A stretch of DNA of 64,000 nt from Prostheceraeus crozeri (lineage: Eukaryota > Platyhelminthes > Polycladida > Euryleptidae), in assembly GCA_907163375.1 (NCBI GenBank), contig CAJQUW010009249.1, positions 62,001 to 126,000 of the forward strand, read 5' to 3'. The position numbers and the translations under genes are program-made. Positions 31,101-43,100 of this stretch are shown piece by piece; the first letter of the stretch is position 1, and every line of letters begins with the position of its first letter. The notes beneath the pieces are model-generated. The model had not been told where the DNA came from and did not search any database. It saw nothing but the letters and a program-made list of their open reading frames with translations.

Positions 31101-32580
31101 AGCACATGTCTGTATATGAAGCTCATTGTCTAATACAGGTGTTTATCTGCATTCATGTATTGTAGCTTCATTAAAGTTTTAATTTGGGAAAAAGTTTGGT
31201 TTGATTCATTTTGAAGTTTTCAATTATTCAAACTACTTGATAACAAGCTCGCAGCCATATTTGCAGCATTACTTTTCAATTAGTAGATTTTTAACTTTGT
31301 GGCAATAAAACAAGCTCTTTTACTGATATTTTAGGAAGACTGCATAATGCAGCCTGTCAGTCGAAGTACGTCGACAAATTTTGATGGTCTATTGAGGGTT
31401 AAAGAGACAATAATGTTGATCTGAGTGATGATTATCTTTTCAGGCACAGCTAAAACCGAAAAGAAAAACACACACTGATCAGAATTCACGAAACACTAAT
31501 TAAAGCAAAGAAAATGGAGGGGAAAGGAGACAGTGGGGCAACCCACCGCAGCTATGAGGTTGATGGCTTGTTTTATCAAAAATTATTATTTTATTTATGA
31601 ATAATAAATAATGAGTACAAATAATAAGCAATTTTCGCAACCATCTTTTAATTCATCTTGTTTTATAGTTCATTTTTGTGTTGGATTTCTATGGTTAGAA
31701 TCTCATTGATCTATGCGGTTGTACTTCAGCTCACAAGTGAATTAGTTCAATTTTCCTAGGCATGATTTACTAAATTGAGTTGTATTCTTTATCTGAATAA
31801 TGCTGTGAACCCATTTACATGTATATCTACAAGTTGATTAAGATCATTGTTTCTGTGATTTTACTCACGAAGGAATATTCAGAATTGTTTTAATCAATCA
31901 CACTGATACAACATATCACAGCTTTTATCTTTTCGAAATCTTTATGAAACGCAACTTACATCAATCAATAATTTTCACTGAAACATTTTCAGTCGCAAAT
32001 TGATAATTATGGACAAATGCAGCAAACATCATGCACAGATTGTATACATGTCTTGTGTTTGAAAACTGCTGAAAAATTGTTCTTTTGTCTCTGTAAAACA
32101 TCGATGACTTATCCCTACAAAAGAAATATCAGTCTCAACTACTTATTGCTATTGAATAATCAGTAGCACAGTCATAGTGCAAACTTGTGTCCTGGATAAT
32201 AATTTATGCAATAATGTGACCTGTTGACGAAGAAATGTTTTGACAACCTGAACAATGAGAAACAAAATCATTGAAAAACTAAATTTTGTAGGCAAAGTCT
32301 CCGCAGACAAGCTCCTCCTTCACAGTGCAATCTGAAAGACAATTCTATTCAGTCTTTTCATGAGGAGACTCCGTTTTTGAAAGATTTTCTTCTAACAAAT
32401 GAATTGCAGAAAGAAAACATCAATAAGAGAAGCATCGAATGGGAGCAGCAGCTGTTTCAATTCTCTGATGAAATTTCCTGAAAAATCATTCAATGAACAG
32501 AACGGAATCTTCAACTGAATGTCATTTTCCTTCCAAAACAACTTGTTTGCGTTAAATTCATTCATTTCCTCTTCTTTGCA
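31101..32580. other. Featureless AT-rich stretch
   Basis: No gene or repeat supported. An ATG at 31514 followed by about 15 GC-richer codons could be a small exon, but its possible donor is weak and its phase does not fit the exon at 32582. Confidence 0.4.
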
Positions 32581-32581
32581 G

Positions 32582-32943
32582 TTCCTTTTTATCTGTGGGA
32601 CATGACGGGCGAAGGAAGGAACAGAACAGCTTTCTTCAACTTCAAATTGCCGATTCCGCCGACGGTCGGCGAAGTCAGAAGAGCTGCAGCTGAGGCGTTC
32701 CAACGCCGTCCAGAGAGGACAGAGATTTGGCAAGGGACAGCCAAAGTCGGCGGGAATGTCTGGTTCTCTGTGGCGGAGAAAGGAAGGAAGGAAGCTTTCT
32801 GGACTTCAGCCGATGGTAAAGAAGAAGTCAGCTTTAAGCAGGTGGAGGAGAAGTATTGGAAACGTGAAGTCCTGGAGGACGACGACAAGACGATGATTCT
32901 TCCTCCAGGACGCTGTCTGTTCCTCTGCATCCTCTCCCGTTGA
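32582..32943 (+). CDS. Possible host exon, about 120 codons, unknown protein
   Basis: A clean acceptor (CTTCTTTGCAG, ending 32581) precedes an open frame that runs in GC-richer sequence to a stop at 32941-32943. Reading from the ATG at 32602 gives 113 residues. It starts MTGEGRNRTAFFNFKLPIPP, then TVGEVRRAAAEAFQRRPERT, WFSVAEKGRKEAFWTSADG and an ILPPGRCLFLCIL end. Codon use and base composition differ sharply from the AT-rich surroundings, which supports real coding. The frame continues upstream to the acceptor in phase 1, so it may be a last exon whose 5' part was not found. The first 40 residues faintly suggest a ubiquitin-like fold. No family is assigned. Confidence 0.45.
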
Positions 32944-34270
32944 GGAATGAAAACCTCCCAATTCCCATTCATTTGATTTCTTGATTGACGTCTTCAGGAA
33001 TTCATTTACATTTCGTAAAGTTTTGGTTTTATTGATTGTCTTTGATTATTGAAATAATGTCCTCATCTTTCATCCATTCAAAACAATCTCTGATTCCTGT
33101 ATGTTTTCCATCGTGAATAATCTGCTGCTGAATCCATTGAGAAAATCATTTTCCCAAAGAGAAATTTCCTTTCTGTTGTAGGGTTTATAGAAGTGTTCCT
33201 TTCCTCTAAGGAAAAGGTCAGTCCCTCACATCTACTTGCTTTCATAATTCAGTAGTACGAATGATGACGGTAAACAATCCGTGTGCTTCGAATTCTCTGC
33301 ATCATCGTGACTCTACAATCCCGCATTCGTTATTGTGATGTCTCCTGTGTTTCATCAATTGATGTGAACTGTGTTTCCTGTGTGTCAGTGCCTGTCTATT
33401 CATGTCATTAAAGCGTTATTTGTGGACATCTGATCGAGTTATCGCATTAACGTTTTCCATTTACACACTAGCTGCTGGAAAGTGTTGGATATGCTGAAAA
33501 CTGCTTATTCTCAAGTCCTGTGCAGCTGATTTATATACAGAAATAAGCAAAAATAGATAATCGGAGGTTCAAATTCAGCGAACTAGAGTTTGCAAGTCTT
33601 TTATTTCAATATTTCTGTAATTATAAGTTCATAATTAGTGAAAACAAACAGAAAAATGCTAATAAGTTGAACCGTCTCCAATCCCAAAACAAGACGTGAT
33701 GAAATAGGTGGTGCAGTTTCAAAGAGATATTTCATTTTATTGCCGTGATAGAATGCTGCACTCAAGAAATGAAGAAGAAAATTATTCTCAACCTTTGCCA
33801 AGTATTCTACACTTGCCTAAAGCTGCAAACTCCATAAAAAGCAGCCTCTCCGGAGTAATAGATAGTAGGGTTGTGCGCTATTCGCACCTGCGTGCACCGG
33901 TGCACCGGACAAGATGACCGCTGCAACTGACGGTACACCGAACATTTTATAAGTTACACTGAAGGACTGAAGTGTATCCGAAATTTAGTTTCTTTTTCGC
34001 TCTATTCTGAAAGTTAATAAAGACTTCAAGATCTTGAAGGTAGGGTCTCTATCTTCTGTTAAAAATGTTCAGAATTTAGTGCCAATTTGATAAAGCACGA
34101 ACAAAATTCAGCAAACTTATTAGGCTTCTTTCAATTTCATTTTCCCAATACTTGCAAGTGACTCTCATCATACTTAGCCGCAACCAGAAAATGGCAAAAA
34201 GTTGCATTGACTAAATTACTAAGTCAGTGGCAGACGAAACGTCCGCGTTTTAATTATTTCTTTTGAAATA
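32944..34270. other. No gene; short repeats
   Basis: A 62 bp segment at about 33508-33570 (TTCTCAAGTCCTGTGCAGCT onward) recurs at 35251-35311. A palindrome GTGCACCGGTGCAC occurs near 33892-33905. AGTGTTGGATATG occurs at about 33481 and again at about 34279. Confidence 0.45.
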
Positions 34271-34319
34271 CATGTGCAAAGTGTTGGATATGCAAAAAAT
34301 TTCTTATTAGTCCCGCAGT

Positions 34320-35235
34320 TATCGAGTTTCTGCAGGGAACGAGGCCGAAATTGATAGAATGATGTGCACCTTATGCCCACTGCGAGTCTGCACGTCTGTC
34401 GAGTTCTGTTTAAAGAAAACGTATTTTTATCCAATGGGACGAAGATTACAGTTTCTGGCAAAAATTGGCCAAAAGTTTGGCAAGAAAGTTTCTACGTTTC
34501 TAATGCTAAACCTGAAGTCATTATTTTTGACATGGAATGTCGTCAGGTCATTTCCAATGATGTGCATGGATTATAATCATGCTTGTGATCTGCTGTATCC
34601 GAGAATGTGGTTCAATGTGGACTACATTCCTCAGAATGCTTGCGTTTGCCGACATTAGGAGGCTTTCGATTCATAGACAGGGGTACATGCCTAAATCCAT
34701 TTTATATAACAACATTTTGGGCAATTTTTGTCTCTTCAACTTTGCAACTTCGTTTTCTTCGAAAATTTGATTTTATAGTCAAAATTTTCATGAAGAAAAC
34801 TTTGTTAGATTGCTATGAATTCATGACGACCGAAAAGAGGAGATCCCAAGGATCAAGATGAAAAAATGATGAAAATCGGTTCAGAACTAAGGATTTTACA
34901 GACGGAAGAAACGTTTTTTGACAAATGCTGTTATATAAAATGAATTTATCCACATGAACATCATAGGAAATGACCAGAAGACTTTCCATGTGAAAAATCA
35001 TGACTCTGGGCTTAGTACATTTCGTTTAATCATAGAAAGCATAGAAAACCTCCTTTTTGACAAAAACTGCAATCTGCGTCTCATTGGATTAATATGTGTT
35101 CTCTTTGATCATGTCTGACAAGAAGAGGAACTCACTAGAACTCGGCAGACGCGCAGATTCTAAGTAGGCATTGTATGTACATCATTCCGTGGAATTCTCA
35201 TTTTCGGTCTCGTTCCCTGCAGAAACTCGACGCTC
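34320..35235. mobile_element. Foldback-type element with diverged long inverted repeats
   Basis: Outer ends share CGAGTTTCTGCAGGGAACGA in inverse orientation (left at about 34324, right ending at about 35231). Diverged pairing continues inward for about 380 bp each side, through CATTTTATATAACA. The centre is about 150 bp. There is no coding capacity, and no target duplication was identified. Confidence 0.6.
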
Positions 35236-36345
35236 TGGCTGCCGGATTATATTCTCAAGTCCTGTGCAGCTGATTTATATACAGAAATAAGCAAAAATAG
35301 ATAATCGGAGGGTGAAGTTCAGCGAATAATAGATGTGTGTAGGACAAAGGACGAAATGTATGTGACCAATTAGTGTTATTGACATTGTATTTCGTTATTT
35401 GTAATGGTTTTGCCCCACCCCAATGTGCTGGTACCAGACTTGTAAGTGGACCGGGTAGCCCACGTGAGACGGGCTTGGGCATGATATTTTGCAACTAACA
35501 CGAGCCCGGGCCGCACTGAAAATTCATCACTTCCATTTAGCCAACTTGCAACGAGCCATTAAATAATGGTTGCTTTCTCAATACTGATGGTCATAGCCAG
35601 AACTAGTTGCGAGCAGTCAGAAAAGCATTTTTTCATTGAGTTTAAATTCAAGTCTGAATTCTGACGAATCAGGACATTTACATCACTTTGAGAGGGCACG
35701 GTTAGTACAAATGAGATCGTGAAAGTAAATTGAGGAGCGAATTGAGAAATCGAAAATCCTTGGAATAAATTGAGTTCGTGAGACCAGTGTGAAAAACATT
35801 TCAATGTGACGAATGTTTTTGATGCTACGTAATAAAGTAGACAGTTGAAGTTCACGTGTGTTCTCTAATTCTGCTGAATTACGCTTCCTTGACCAGTCGT
35901 GTGAGACAAAGGGAGACGAATATCTCCTTGTTAATCTCCGGCTTGTTGATGTTCGACTTTTCTGAAAACCAGGCGAATGAGGAATCCAACTCTAAATTAC
36001 GCATCATTTTTGCAGAGTTTATGACAAAGATCTTGTGCAGTCGCAAATTCATAGATCAAAAGTCAGATATTCATGAAATTAATCATGATGGTATAACAAA
36101 TACAGTATTATAAAGGCTTTTGAATGATATATGACGAAAACATTGACTACAGGCCGAGCAGCTCGAGATGGGCGGACCGGGCAGGGCCTGGGCCTGAACA
36201 TTTCCGATACAGAGTGCCTGGGTCGGGCCGGGCTTTGCCTGAACAGGCCTGGCCATTTACAAGTCTGGTTGGGACCCATGGAGGGATAAATAAATAAATA
36301 AATGTAATAATATAATGTAATAATGTAACAAGATGCATAATTATA
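35236..36345. other. Repeat remnants, no gene
   Basis: Two GC-rich blocks (about 35400-35518 inverse and 36151-36290 direct) share TTACAAGTCTGGT and start with CAGTGCGGCCCGGG and CAGGCCGAGC. They may be ends of hAT-like MITEs. An ATAA run follows at 36286-36302. Confidence 0.4.
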
Positions 36346-37342
36346 TCGGGTGTCCATAAAAGTGTGGAACCATGGGAATTACAAAGAAAATGTGACTAAT
36401 ATCAAGAAATGTGCATTATTATGTAATCAAGAAATGTATTACAATATGAATAACTTGTAAAGCGGAAAACATCTTTTCGAATACTTACAATTTTACACGC
36501 GTTCAAAGTGTTCACGATGAACATCATGACATTTGTGAGATTGAACTGAAATTTTATACATTTTGCGTCACAGTTTCACATTTTGCACTTCCAGGATTCG
36601 TTCTTGCAAGTGAACTAAATCCCGCATTCTGATTTGGTACAGAGCTGGCCCCTTGGAGCCCATTCATCTGTTCCTCTACGACCAATCCAGCTATCAAAAT
36701 GTCTCGTTGAGGCAATTTCTATCCTTGATGGCGATGTAATAGTGGGACGTATCTCCATCTTGTTGAAATCAGTAGGTTTTCATCCAATTTCATCAACTGC
36801 AGGTAATAGCTGCTTTTGCAACATTTTCATGTGTCACCGCTTGCATAGTCTCAAGAAAGAAGAATGGCCCAAGAAAGACGGGATCTCCATAAACCACGCC
36901 GTCACCTTCGGCGATCCTTGAACGTTGTCATCAAGCATCCTGTGAAATTTGACTTGCGGTTCCAAAACCGAATATTTTGCTTGCTTCCTCGCTTGACACA
37001 TCAAAACTTCACCAAAGTGAAAAGCGGCCATCGAGTTGAAGCGTTGTTGCTATCATATGTGACATAAATATATCAATAACTTAAGGACTGAACGTGAAAG
37101 ACTTTGCATCTTAGCGCGATCTCCTGTCACAATGTTAACAACAGTGATTCCAAATGTCACGATGCTCATGGCGAACATCTGCAAAATTCAAGTATTCGGA
37201 AAGATATTTTTTACTAGTTGATTAGCAGGAATGCATTTCTTGGTTACATAATAGTGCGGCATATGATAATGCGGTGCATAATGATATTAGTCACATTTTC
37301 TTATCATTTTCCATGGTTCCAGACTTAATGGACACATCCTGA
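36346..37342 (-). mobile_element. Mariner-like element relic
   Basis: The ends pair as GGTGTCCATAAAAGTGTGGAACC on the left and the inverse of a GTGTCCATTAAGTCTGGAACC sequence on the right, continuing through AAAATGTGACTAATATCA. On the minus strand around 36640-36760, WIGRRGTDEWAPRGQ recalls the WIGRRGP-EWPPRSPDLTP segment of mariner/IS630 transposases. No open transposase frame remains. Confidence 0.5.
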
Positions 37343-37498
37343 CTGAGTCCAAATAAATTCATTTTCAAATAAAATACAAATAAATTTCAATAATCACATT
37401 TCAAATAAAGATACAACATATTTTTAGGTCGTGAAGTTTGATTTTGCTCATCTATCATGGATTTCACAAGAATGTCATCTGAAAATAGTGATTAACGG

Positions 37499-37502
37499 TT
37501 AA
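37499..37502. repeat. piggyBac target site TTAA, left
   Basis: TTAA directly precedes ATGATGAACCC. The partner TTAA is at 41256-41259. The local context (attaacggTTAA, TTAAcggttaac) is itself a repeat of TTAA sites. Confidence 0.8.
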
Positions 37503-37510
37503 ATGATGAA

Positions 37511-37532
37511 CCCGGGTCTGGCCAGACCCGGG
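37511..37532. repeat. Perfect GC palindrome of the piggyBac end, copy 1
   Basis: A 22 bp perfect palindrome with half-site CCCGGGTCTGG. Further copies at 37691-37710 (20 bp) and 41201-41218 (18 bp) share the same core and the flank ATGATGAACC. Confidence 0.9.
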
Positions 37533-37690
37533 CTATCTTTCATACAAGATATCTCCAAAACTAAAATCGACAGGAGGCTGAAATTTCATGACTTTTCTAC
37601 ATTATTCGAATACTCAATCTGAGAGCTTTTGTTAGAGTCCACGATAGTTTGTTTTACTACATCGAGCCAATGACTAGGTAGATGATGAAC

Positions 37691-37710
37691 CCGGGTCTGG
37701 CCAGACCCGG
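37691..37710. repeat. piggyBac palindrome, copy 2
   Basis: A 20 bp perfect palindrome in a context (ACTAGGTAGATGATGAAC) that matches the right-end copy in inverse (GGCTAGGTAAATGATGAAC). Confidence 0.9.
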
Positions 37711-37988
37711 TCGTGTCTATGGCATAACGGGCTATCTTCTCGTCTGATAACGGTCTTATTTTCTGTCAGGATGCGCTATTAGTGAAGTTCGTGACTTTTC
37801 TTACTTACATTCTCACTTTGTAAACCTTAGACTCGACTGTTGTAAAGCATAATGTACTTACAAAGTACTTACAGTACTTGTAAAGCTACTCATCAAGGTC
37901 AAATGTTTGTGCATCGTTCGCAGCATCGCCTATCTAACGTGTGTGCTTCTCATGGATTACCGGCTTGGTAACACATGGTAACATCTAG

Positions 37989-37992
37989 AGAA

Positions 37993-38023
<31 letters not shown>
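37989..38023. repeat. (CA)n microsatellite
   Basis: About 17 CA units upstream of the transposase gene. Confidence 0.95.
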
Positions 38024-38024
<1 letters not shown>

Positions 38025-38184
38025 GTACACGCGCGCTTATTGCCCATCTGTTTTTCTATTTGATCAGAAGGAATCAAGGGACCAATAGGAGTCACGAAAT
38101 CGTCTGATTGAATGAATTCATTTTTCTTCCCTTATATGCACGAAGGAATATTCTGCGATTGTCTACTCATGTATTGGAATGTCA

Positions 38185-40842
38185 ATGGCATCTTCTAATG
38201 AAAGACGTCAACTACCGCCCCGCAATTCCCGGTCTATTGCATTTGCTAATATCAATCTACAATACGATGCTGATGAAGAAGAAGACAATTTTCCTGTTGG
38301 AATATCAAGTAAGCTGAGTGTGAGGGATCGTTGAAGGCCAATCTATGCGAACAGATTTGAGGGGGAGGGAGGGTTCGAGGAGCTTTTTAATGTCTGTTCA
38401 TGGTGGGAGGGTGAAATGCAATTTATACTAGTACACGTGAATACTTATGGGGAGATTAGAATTAGCTACTGTTTACGTACTTATATGTAGGATTGTAAGT
38501 GGAAGTACCGGTAGAGCCATCCGTTACTATTTTGAAATGACGAGCTTGAATCTTGAGCTATGTTTAGACACAGATATACATGTATGACTAGACTAATGGA
38601 GATTTCAGAAGAAGGACCAAGCTTGTACTATGTACGTATTGCAGCCCGTTGTAAAGTGATCATCCACTCAGATTCATTGACAATAGTCTATTACACAACT
38701 CATTTTAGGCCTACGTGTATTAAGTTGTTGCGTCTTTGCTTTTACAGAAAAGTTCTGTGCCGTAGAGTAGCCGTAGCCGACATGTACATGTAGGTTGATA
38801 ACGATGTCACCCATGTTGTGATTGCCTATTGGCTATGCGTGTAGCCTACATTTAGACCTATCAGCAGACAACCAGCCGATATTTATGGATACAAAATTTA
38901 TGGACTGCCCATTGAACTTATCATCTGACTATGTACACTGTACTGCATATTATTATAGCAATATGCTACAGATGTATACATGAACACATGCACGTGTACA
39001 TCGCTATGCTATACATATGTAGCCCTGCAAATTCAACTTGCCGGTAACTCTAAATGAAATCATCTCCATTTCAGCTGATGATGTTGCAGCTAGTGCTGAG
39101 ATAAATGACAACGATGCAGGCAGCGACGAATATGACTCCCTTACCGAGATTTCTGGTAAGTGATTTAGCTCTTGCAAATGTTACACCCATACTTGTTGCA
39201 ATGATTTTACAATCGGTGTGTCATTTCATTTCAGAACACATTGCTGCTAGTGGCCATGTCAGTGATGAAGAGTTGAGTAGAGAGGCTTTAGAGGAGATGG
39301 ATTTCAGCGGAGAAGAGGACGACGACGAGACTTCCTCCCTAGTGGCACCTGCCCTCAGAGCTCCCACTGGTCTCTTGTGGTGTCTTCAGACGGCCCAGCA
39401 GCATCCACCAGCCAGAGAGCCAGTGCGCAATTCTTTCCGTGCTTCTCACATTGGATTCAGCGTCGGGTTTCATCCTCAGACACCATCAGAAGCATTCAAG
39501 GCATATTTTGGTGACAGTTTGCACCTGACACTTCTCCATACTAATCGTGAGGGTCGCCGTATCGCCGCTGCTAAGCACACTACATGGAGACCATTATCAA
39601 TGACTGAATTTGAAGCCTTCGTAGGTCTGCATCTGATTGCTGGCGCGTTGAAGGCTGGGCACCGTAACACTCGGGAGCTTTGGGATCTCAGAAATGGCAA
39701 TCCGATATTTAGGGCTTCAATGAGTTTCCAGCGATCCCAGCAGATCAAAGCTGCTCTTGGATTTGATAACAAGATGAGACGTGACCGCACCGATCCATTG
39801 GCTCCTATCCGTCAAGTCGTTGATCAAGTGAACTCAAACTTGGAAAGTCACTATGATCCGGGATCCCTTCTGTGTGTTGATGAACAGCTCGTGGAGTTTC
39901 ATGGTCGTGTTCGCTTTCAACAGTATATACCTTCGAAGTAAGCCTAGAAAGTTTGGTATAAAGATCTTTTGGATTACGGACGCTGAAAATAGCTTTCCTT
40001 TACGCTGCCTTGTGTATGTTGGGAAAGAAACCCTACCGGAATCGGAGCGAGACTGTCCAATCAGTGAAGCGGTGGTGATGCATCTGGACAAGGCATACAT
40101 GGGTGTCGGGAGGAATATTACAATGGACAATTGGTTTACCTCGGTCAATCTGTGCGATCGACTCACAGATGCCAAAACTAAAGTATTGTTGGAACCCTCC
40201 GCAGCAACAGGCGTGAGGTTCCTCCCGCTGCGAAGTCTTCTCAAGGAAGAACGAAAGGTGACTCTCGGCATTTCGTATCTGGTCAAAAGGTGCTATGCTC
40301 CTATTTTGACAAAGGCAATTGCACCCGTTCTCCTTCTATCGACAAAGCACACCTATGGCAAGCACAACGAGAATGAGAAGCCCGAAATCGTGGAATGCTA
40401 CAATGCGACAAAGTCGGAAGTCGATAACCTAGACAAGTTGGTCCGTACTTACCGAAGCCAACGGAAGTGCCGGAGATGGCCCTACGGTGTGTTCATGGCA
40501 CTGATGGATGTTGCTGTTCTTGCAGCCATGAGAACAATGGCAGCTACGAACCAATACTCCTTCAAGATGGATCTTGGCTACGAGATGACCCTCCCTCTTG
40601 TTCGTCAACGTGCTACTCATTCTCGTCTAACCAACTCAATCAAAGTGGCCATGGAGTTGGTCGGTATCAAACCCAACATCTCGCAGCCTGCTGTCGACAG
40701 CAACCAGCAACGTCAACGCTGTCGGATCTGCTTGGATGAAGGTGTAAAGGAAAGGAAGACTCGCTTCAAATGTGCTTAGTGTCAAAAAGCCATCTGCATA
40801 CAGCATGCAACAACCGTCTATTATTGTCCTGATTGTATGTGA
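38185..40842 (+). pseudogene. piggyBac-type transposase, three or more exons
   Basis: Exon 1 is 38185-38308 (MASSNERRQLPPRN, acidic end), exon 2 is 39075-39155, and exon 3 starts at 39235. Junctions are A|GTAAGC, TTTCAG|CT, G|GTAAGT and TTTCAG|AA. Both introns are in phase 1. Exon 3 carries the DDE_Tnp_1_7 core with the three catalytic Asp in LCVDEQLVEFHGR, NITMDNWFTS and SEVDNLDKLVR, then RSQRKCRRWPYGVF. The C-terminal Cys-rich domain is CRICLDEG...KC-x2-CQKAICIQH...YCPDC. A 4 bp insertion (TAAG near 39938) shifts the frame in the core, and a TAG at 40777 interrupts the Cys-rich domain. At about 580 codons it is of normal family length. Confidence 0.85.
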
Positions 40843-41200
40843 TACTTATGAACTTTCTCCATTACTCAGTAATGGAATACAGCAGCTGACTATTTCAATT
40901 ATACTGGTACCTGGATGAATTGTGTTTTACAATATAATACGTACGGTATGTAGGCCTATAATTGACAACTGCTATCACTTTTTAGATAAGCCAGATAAAC
41001 ATATATTTCCACAGACTACATGGCATCACCTAAAACAGTTTCACAACATAGGCCTACTGTGGTAAGCATATAGGCCTAGTTATAAGCTGAAACTAGCTAA
41101 ATGCAGAAGTGAAGTGATGATAAGCCATGGTATTCTAAAATCCAATGTTCCTACAACCTTCACTATAGATGAATAGCGGTGCTTATCTTCAATTTTATTA

Positions 41201-41218
41201 CGGGTCTGGCCAGACCCG
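41201..41218. repeat. piggyBac palindrome, copy 3 (right end)
   Basis: An 18 bp perfect palindrome 38 bp inside the right end of the element. Confidence 0.9.
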
Positions 41219-41543
41219 GGTTCATCATTTACCTAGCCTTACGTGAGGACATCATTTAACGGTTAACAGTAATCGAAACAAACACGTGACGCTCATAGTC
41301 ACGCTTCATCGTACTACTTGTACATAGCATTCACGTCATCACTTTCATAGACTCGAATTTAAACAATGTGGTTGACTGTGGAAGCGCCTATCGTACAGGG
41401 TGAGTCTCAAATTAAATGTCCCTATTTTCTTTATTTATTCTTATTTATTTTATTATTACTTATTATTTCTTATTCTTTATTTCTAAAGTGTTGTAGATCA
41501 GTGAAAATCCATCCAAGTTTTAAATGCAATGCAGCACTTTGTA

Positions 41544-42369
41544 CAAGGTTGGACCTTGGGTTTTGCGCCGACCTTGTGTAAGTGACAAAACGTGGGTCTT
41601 CTATTAATGCTGCATATATACAAATCAAGCTACAAAAATTAATATTTTGATTTGAATCTTCCGAGAACTACATGATAACAGCACAAAGTTCTGATTTTTT
41701 GTCAAAATTCCACTCAATTCACGCAATTTTTCAAAAATGAAATACTTGTGATCATTAGCTATTTCATTCTTGGCTTGACAACCGCGCGCATTGAAGCTTC
41801 GTACATATTGTATTTGCTGTAAGCTTACATGTATTTTGTTGCATTTGTGCATTTTGAATTTTCATATATTTCATATATTTTATATCTTCACAGTTATCCG
41901 CACCTCTAAACTGCCTGTGATAGCCGATATTTCACAAATGACTTCATTCCAATTTCGTATTCTAAATATGTTTAACAATGCACTCAATACGCAGTTATAA
42001 TACTTATTAAGTCAGTTTATATTTCTGAATGATAAAATGAGAACAATTGCTTTGTTATGAGCAACGTGTAATTCTATCATATAAATCAAAGATCTTCAAT
42101 TAGTCAGTCTATCAGTGTAGGTTAAAGTATTAAAGGAAAGCTTTATAACGTAACACGTGTACTAGGCTACTAATTACAGTGATTGCAATAAAAAATAGTT
42201 TCTCACTAATACCGCACTTCTCTTTGGCTCAATAGGAATTTTGGCTTATATAAAAGAATCTTGATGACAGCACAAAATACAAAGAATGCACTTCGTTTAC
42301 TTGATTCTACTCAGTTATTGAAACTTGGGCTTGAGTTTTGTGTTTCGACCCAAGTTTTGGCCCAACCTC
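41544..42369 (+). mobile_element. hAT-type MITE, copy B
   Basis: 826 bp, CAAGGTTGG to CCAACCTC, flanked by perfect 8 bp duplications ACTTTGTA (41536-41543 and 42370-42377). Non-coding. It is in opposite orientation to copy A. Confidence 0.85.
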
Positions 42370-42587
42370 ACTTTGTACGTCTGAGTGTGGCCAACAATAT
42401 TGCGGTTGTGAGAAGTTCATAGATATGTTGACTTTGTAGATACCAAAAACTCATGACTGAATAAAATCATTGACAATTTCAATGTATTTATAAAAGTGTG
42501 ACCGCGACCACTGTGCTGTGTATGTAAAACAAACTAAAAATAAAGACTCGATAAGTCAAAGAAAGAAAGTAGATCAAGATTTAGTCA

Positions 42588-43100
42588 TCAAGATCAATTC
42601 GACCATATCCATTCTTCGCTACAATTTTTCTGCATCTTTTCGGGATGCTTGAAATGAGAGTTTGGCATGTCCCACGACTGACATTTCGTCAAATGCTCTT
42701 GATTTCTGCTTTCAATGAGGCCAAGTCATCAAATTCTTGGTCAGTCAGCCTCTCTACAATGATTCCTCAAACGTTTTCAACAAGTCAACAGTCATTAAAC
42801 TTCGCAGACTGAATGTCGATAGGAATTCGATCACCAAACAGTCGATCAACTTCTTCTATCACTTCCTTTATTCGATAAATTGAGGCACCGTCATCTCACC
42901 AATGTTTTGCAAATCGCATGCGAGTCACAAGATGTCGCTCAGTAAGACAAATTGTCTTTCGGCTGCGATAAGCCCTCAGTCCTGCCTCTTGATGAGTCCT
43001 GCGCACGGATGATTGAGAGGTGCCAGAGACTGATGCCGTTGCTGGTCGAGTGGACCACAGCCTTCTTGTATTCCACGGCGACTGCCACTTTATCAGCCAT
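42588..43100 (-). pseudogene. Tc1/mariner transposase remnant with internal deletion
   Basis: Starts MADKVAVAVEYKKAVV (ATG at 43100). The first frame gives the start of a DNA-binding domain, and other frames give RRTHQEAGLRAYRSRK and LTERHLVTRMRFAKHW, the second helix-turn-helix and linker of Tc1-like enzymes. The C-terminal PKRCRKIVAKNGYGRIDL is also present. The DDE/D catalytic core between is missing, and several frameshifts occur. It is a dead gene of a non-autonomous element. Confidence 0.6.

Larger units (their letters stand above)
37503..41255 (+). mobile_element. piggyBac-family transposon, 3.75 kb
   Basis: Bounded by TTAA duplications. The outer 6 bp (ATGATG, inverse CATCAT) are followed by a GC palindrome on the left (37511-37532), a second palindrome copy (37691-37710) and one on the right (41201-41218). 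It contains a spliced transposase gene. The ends lack the usual CCY start of piggyBac elements. The transposase carries a frameshift and a late stop, so this copy is probably not active. Confidence 0.8.

Noticed and set aside
31514-31558. ATG with about 15 GC-rich codons as the first exon of the 32582-32943 frame
   Set aside because: The only nearby donor is weak and would give phase 0, whereas the acceptor at 32582 needs phase 1.
38108-38793. Frames at 38108-38317 and 38560-38793
   Set aside because: The first overlaps piggyBac exon 1 in the wrong frame. The second lies in its large intron.
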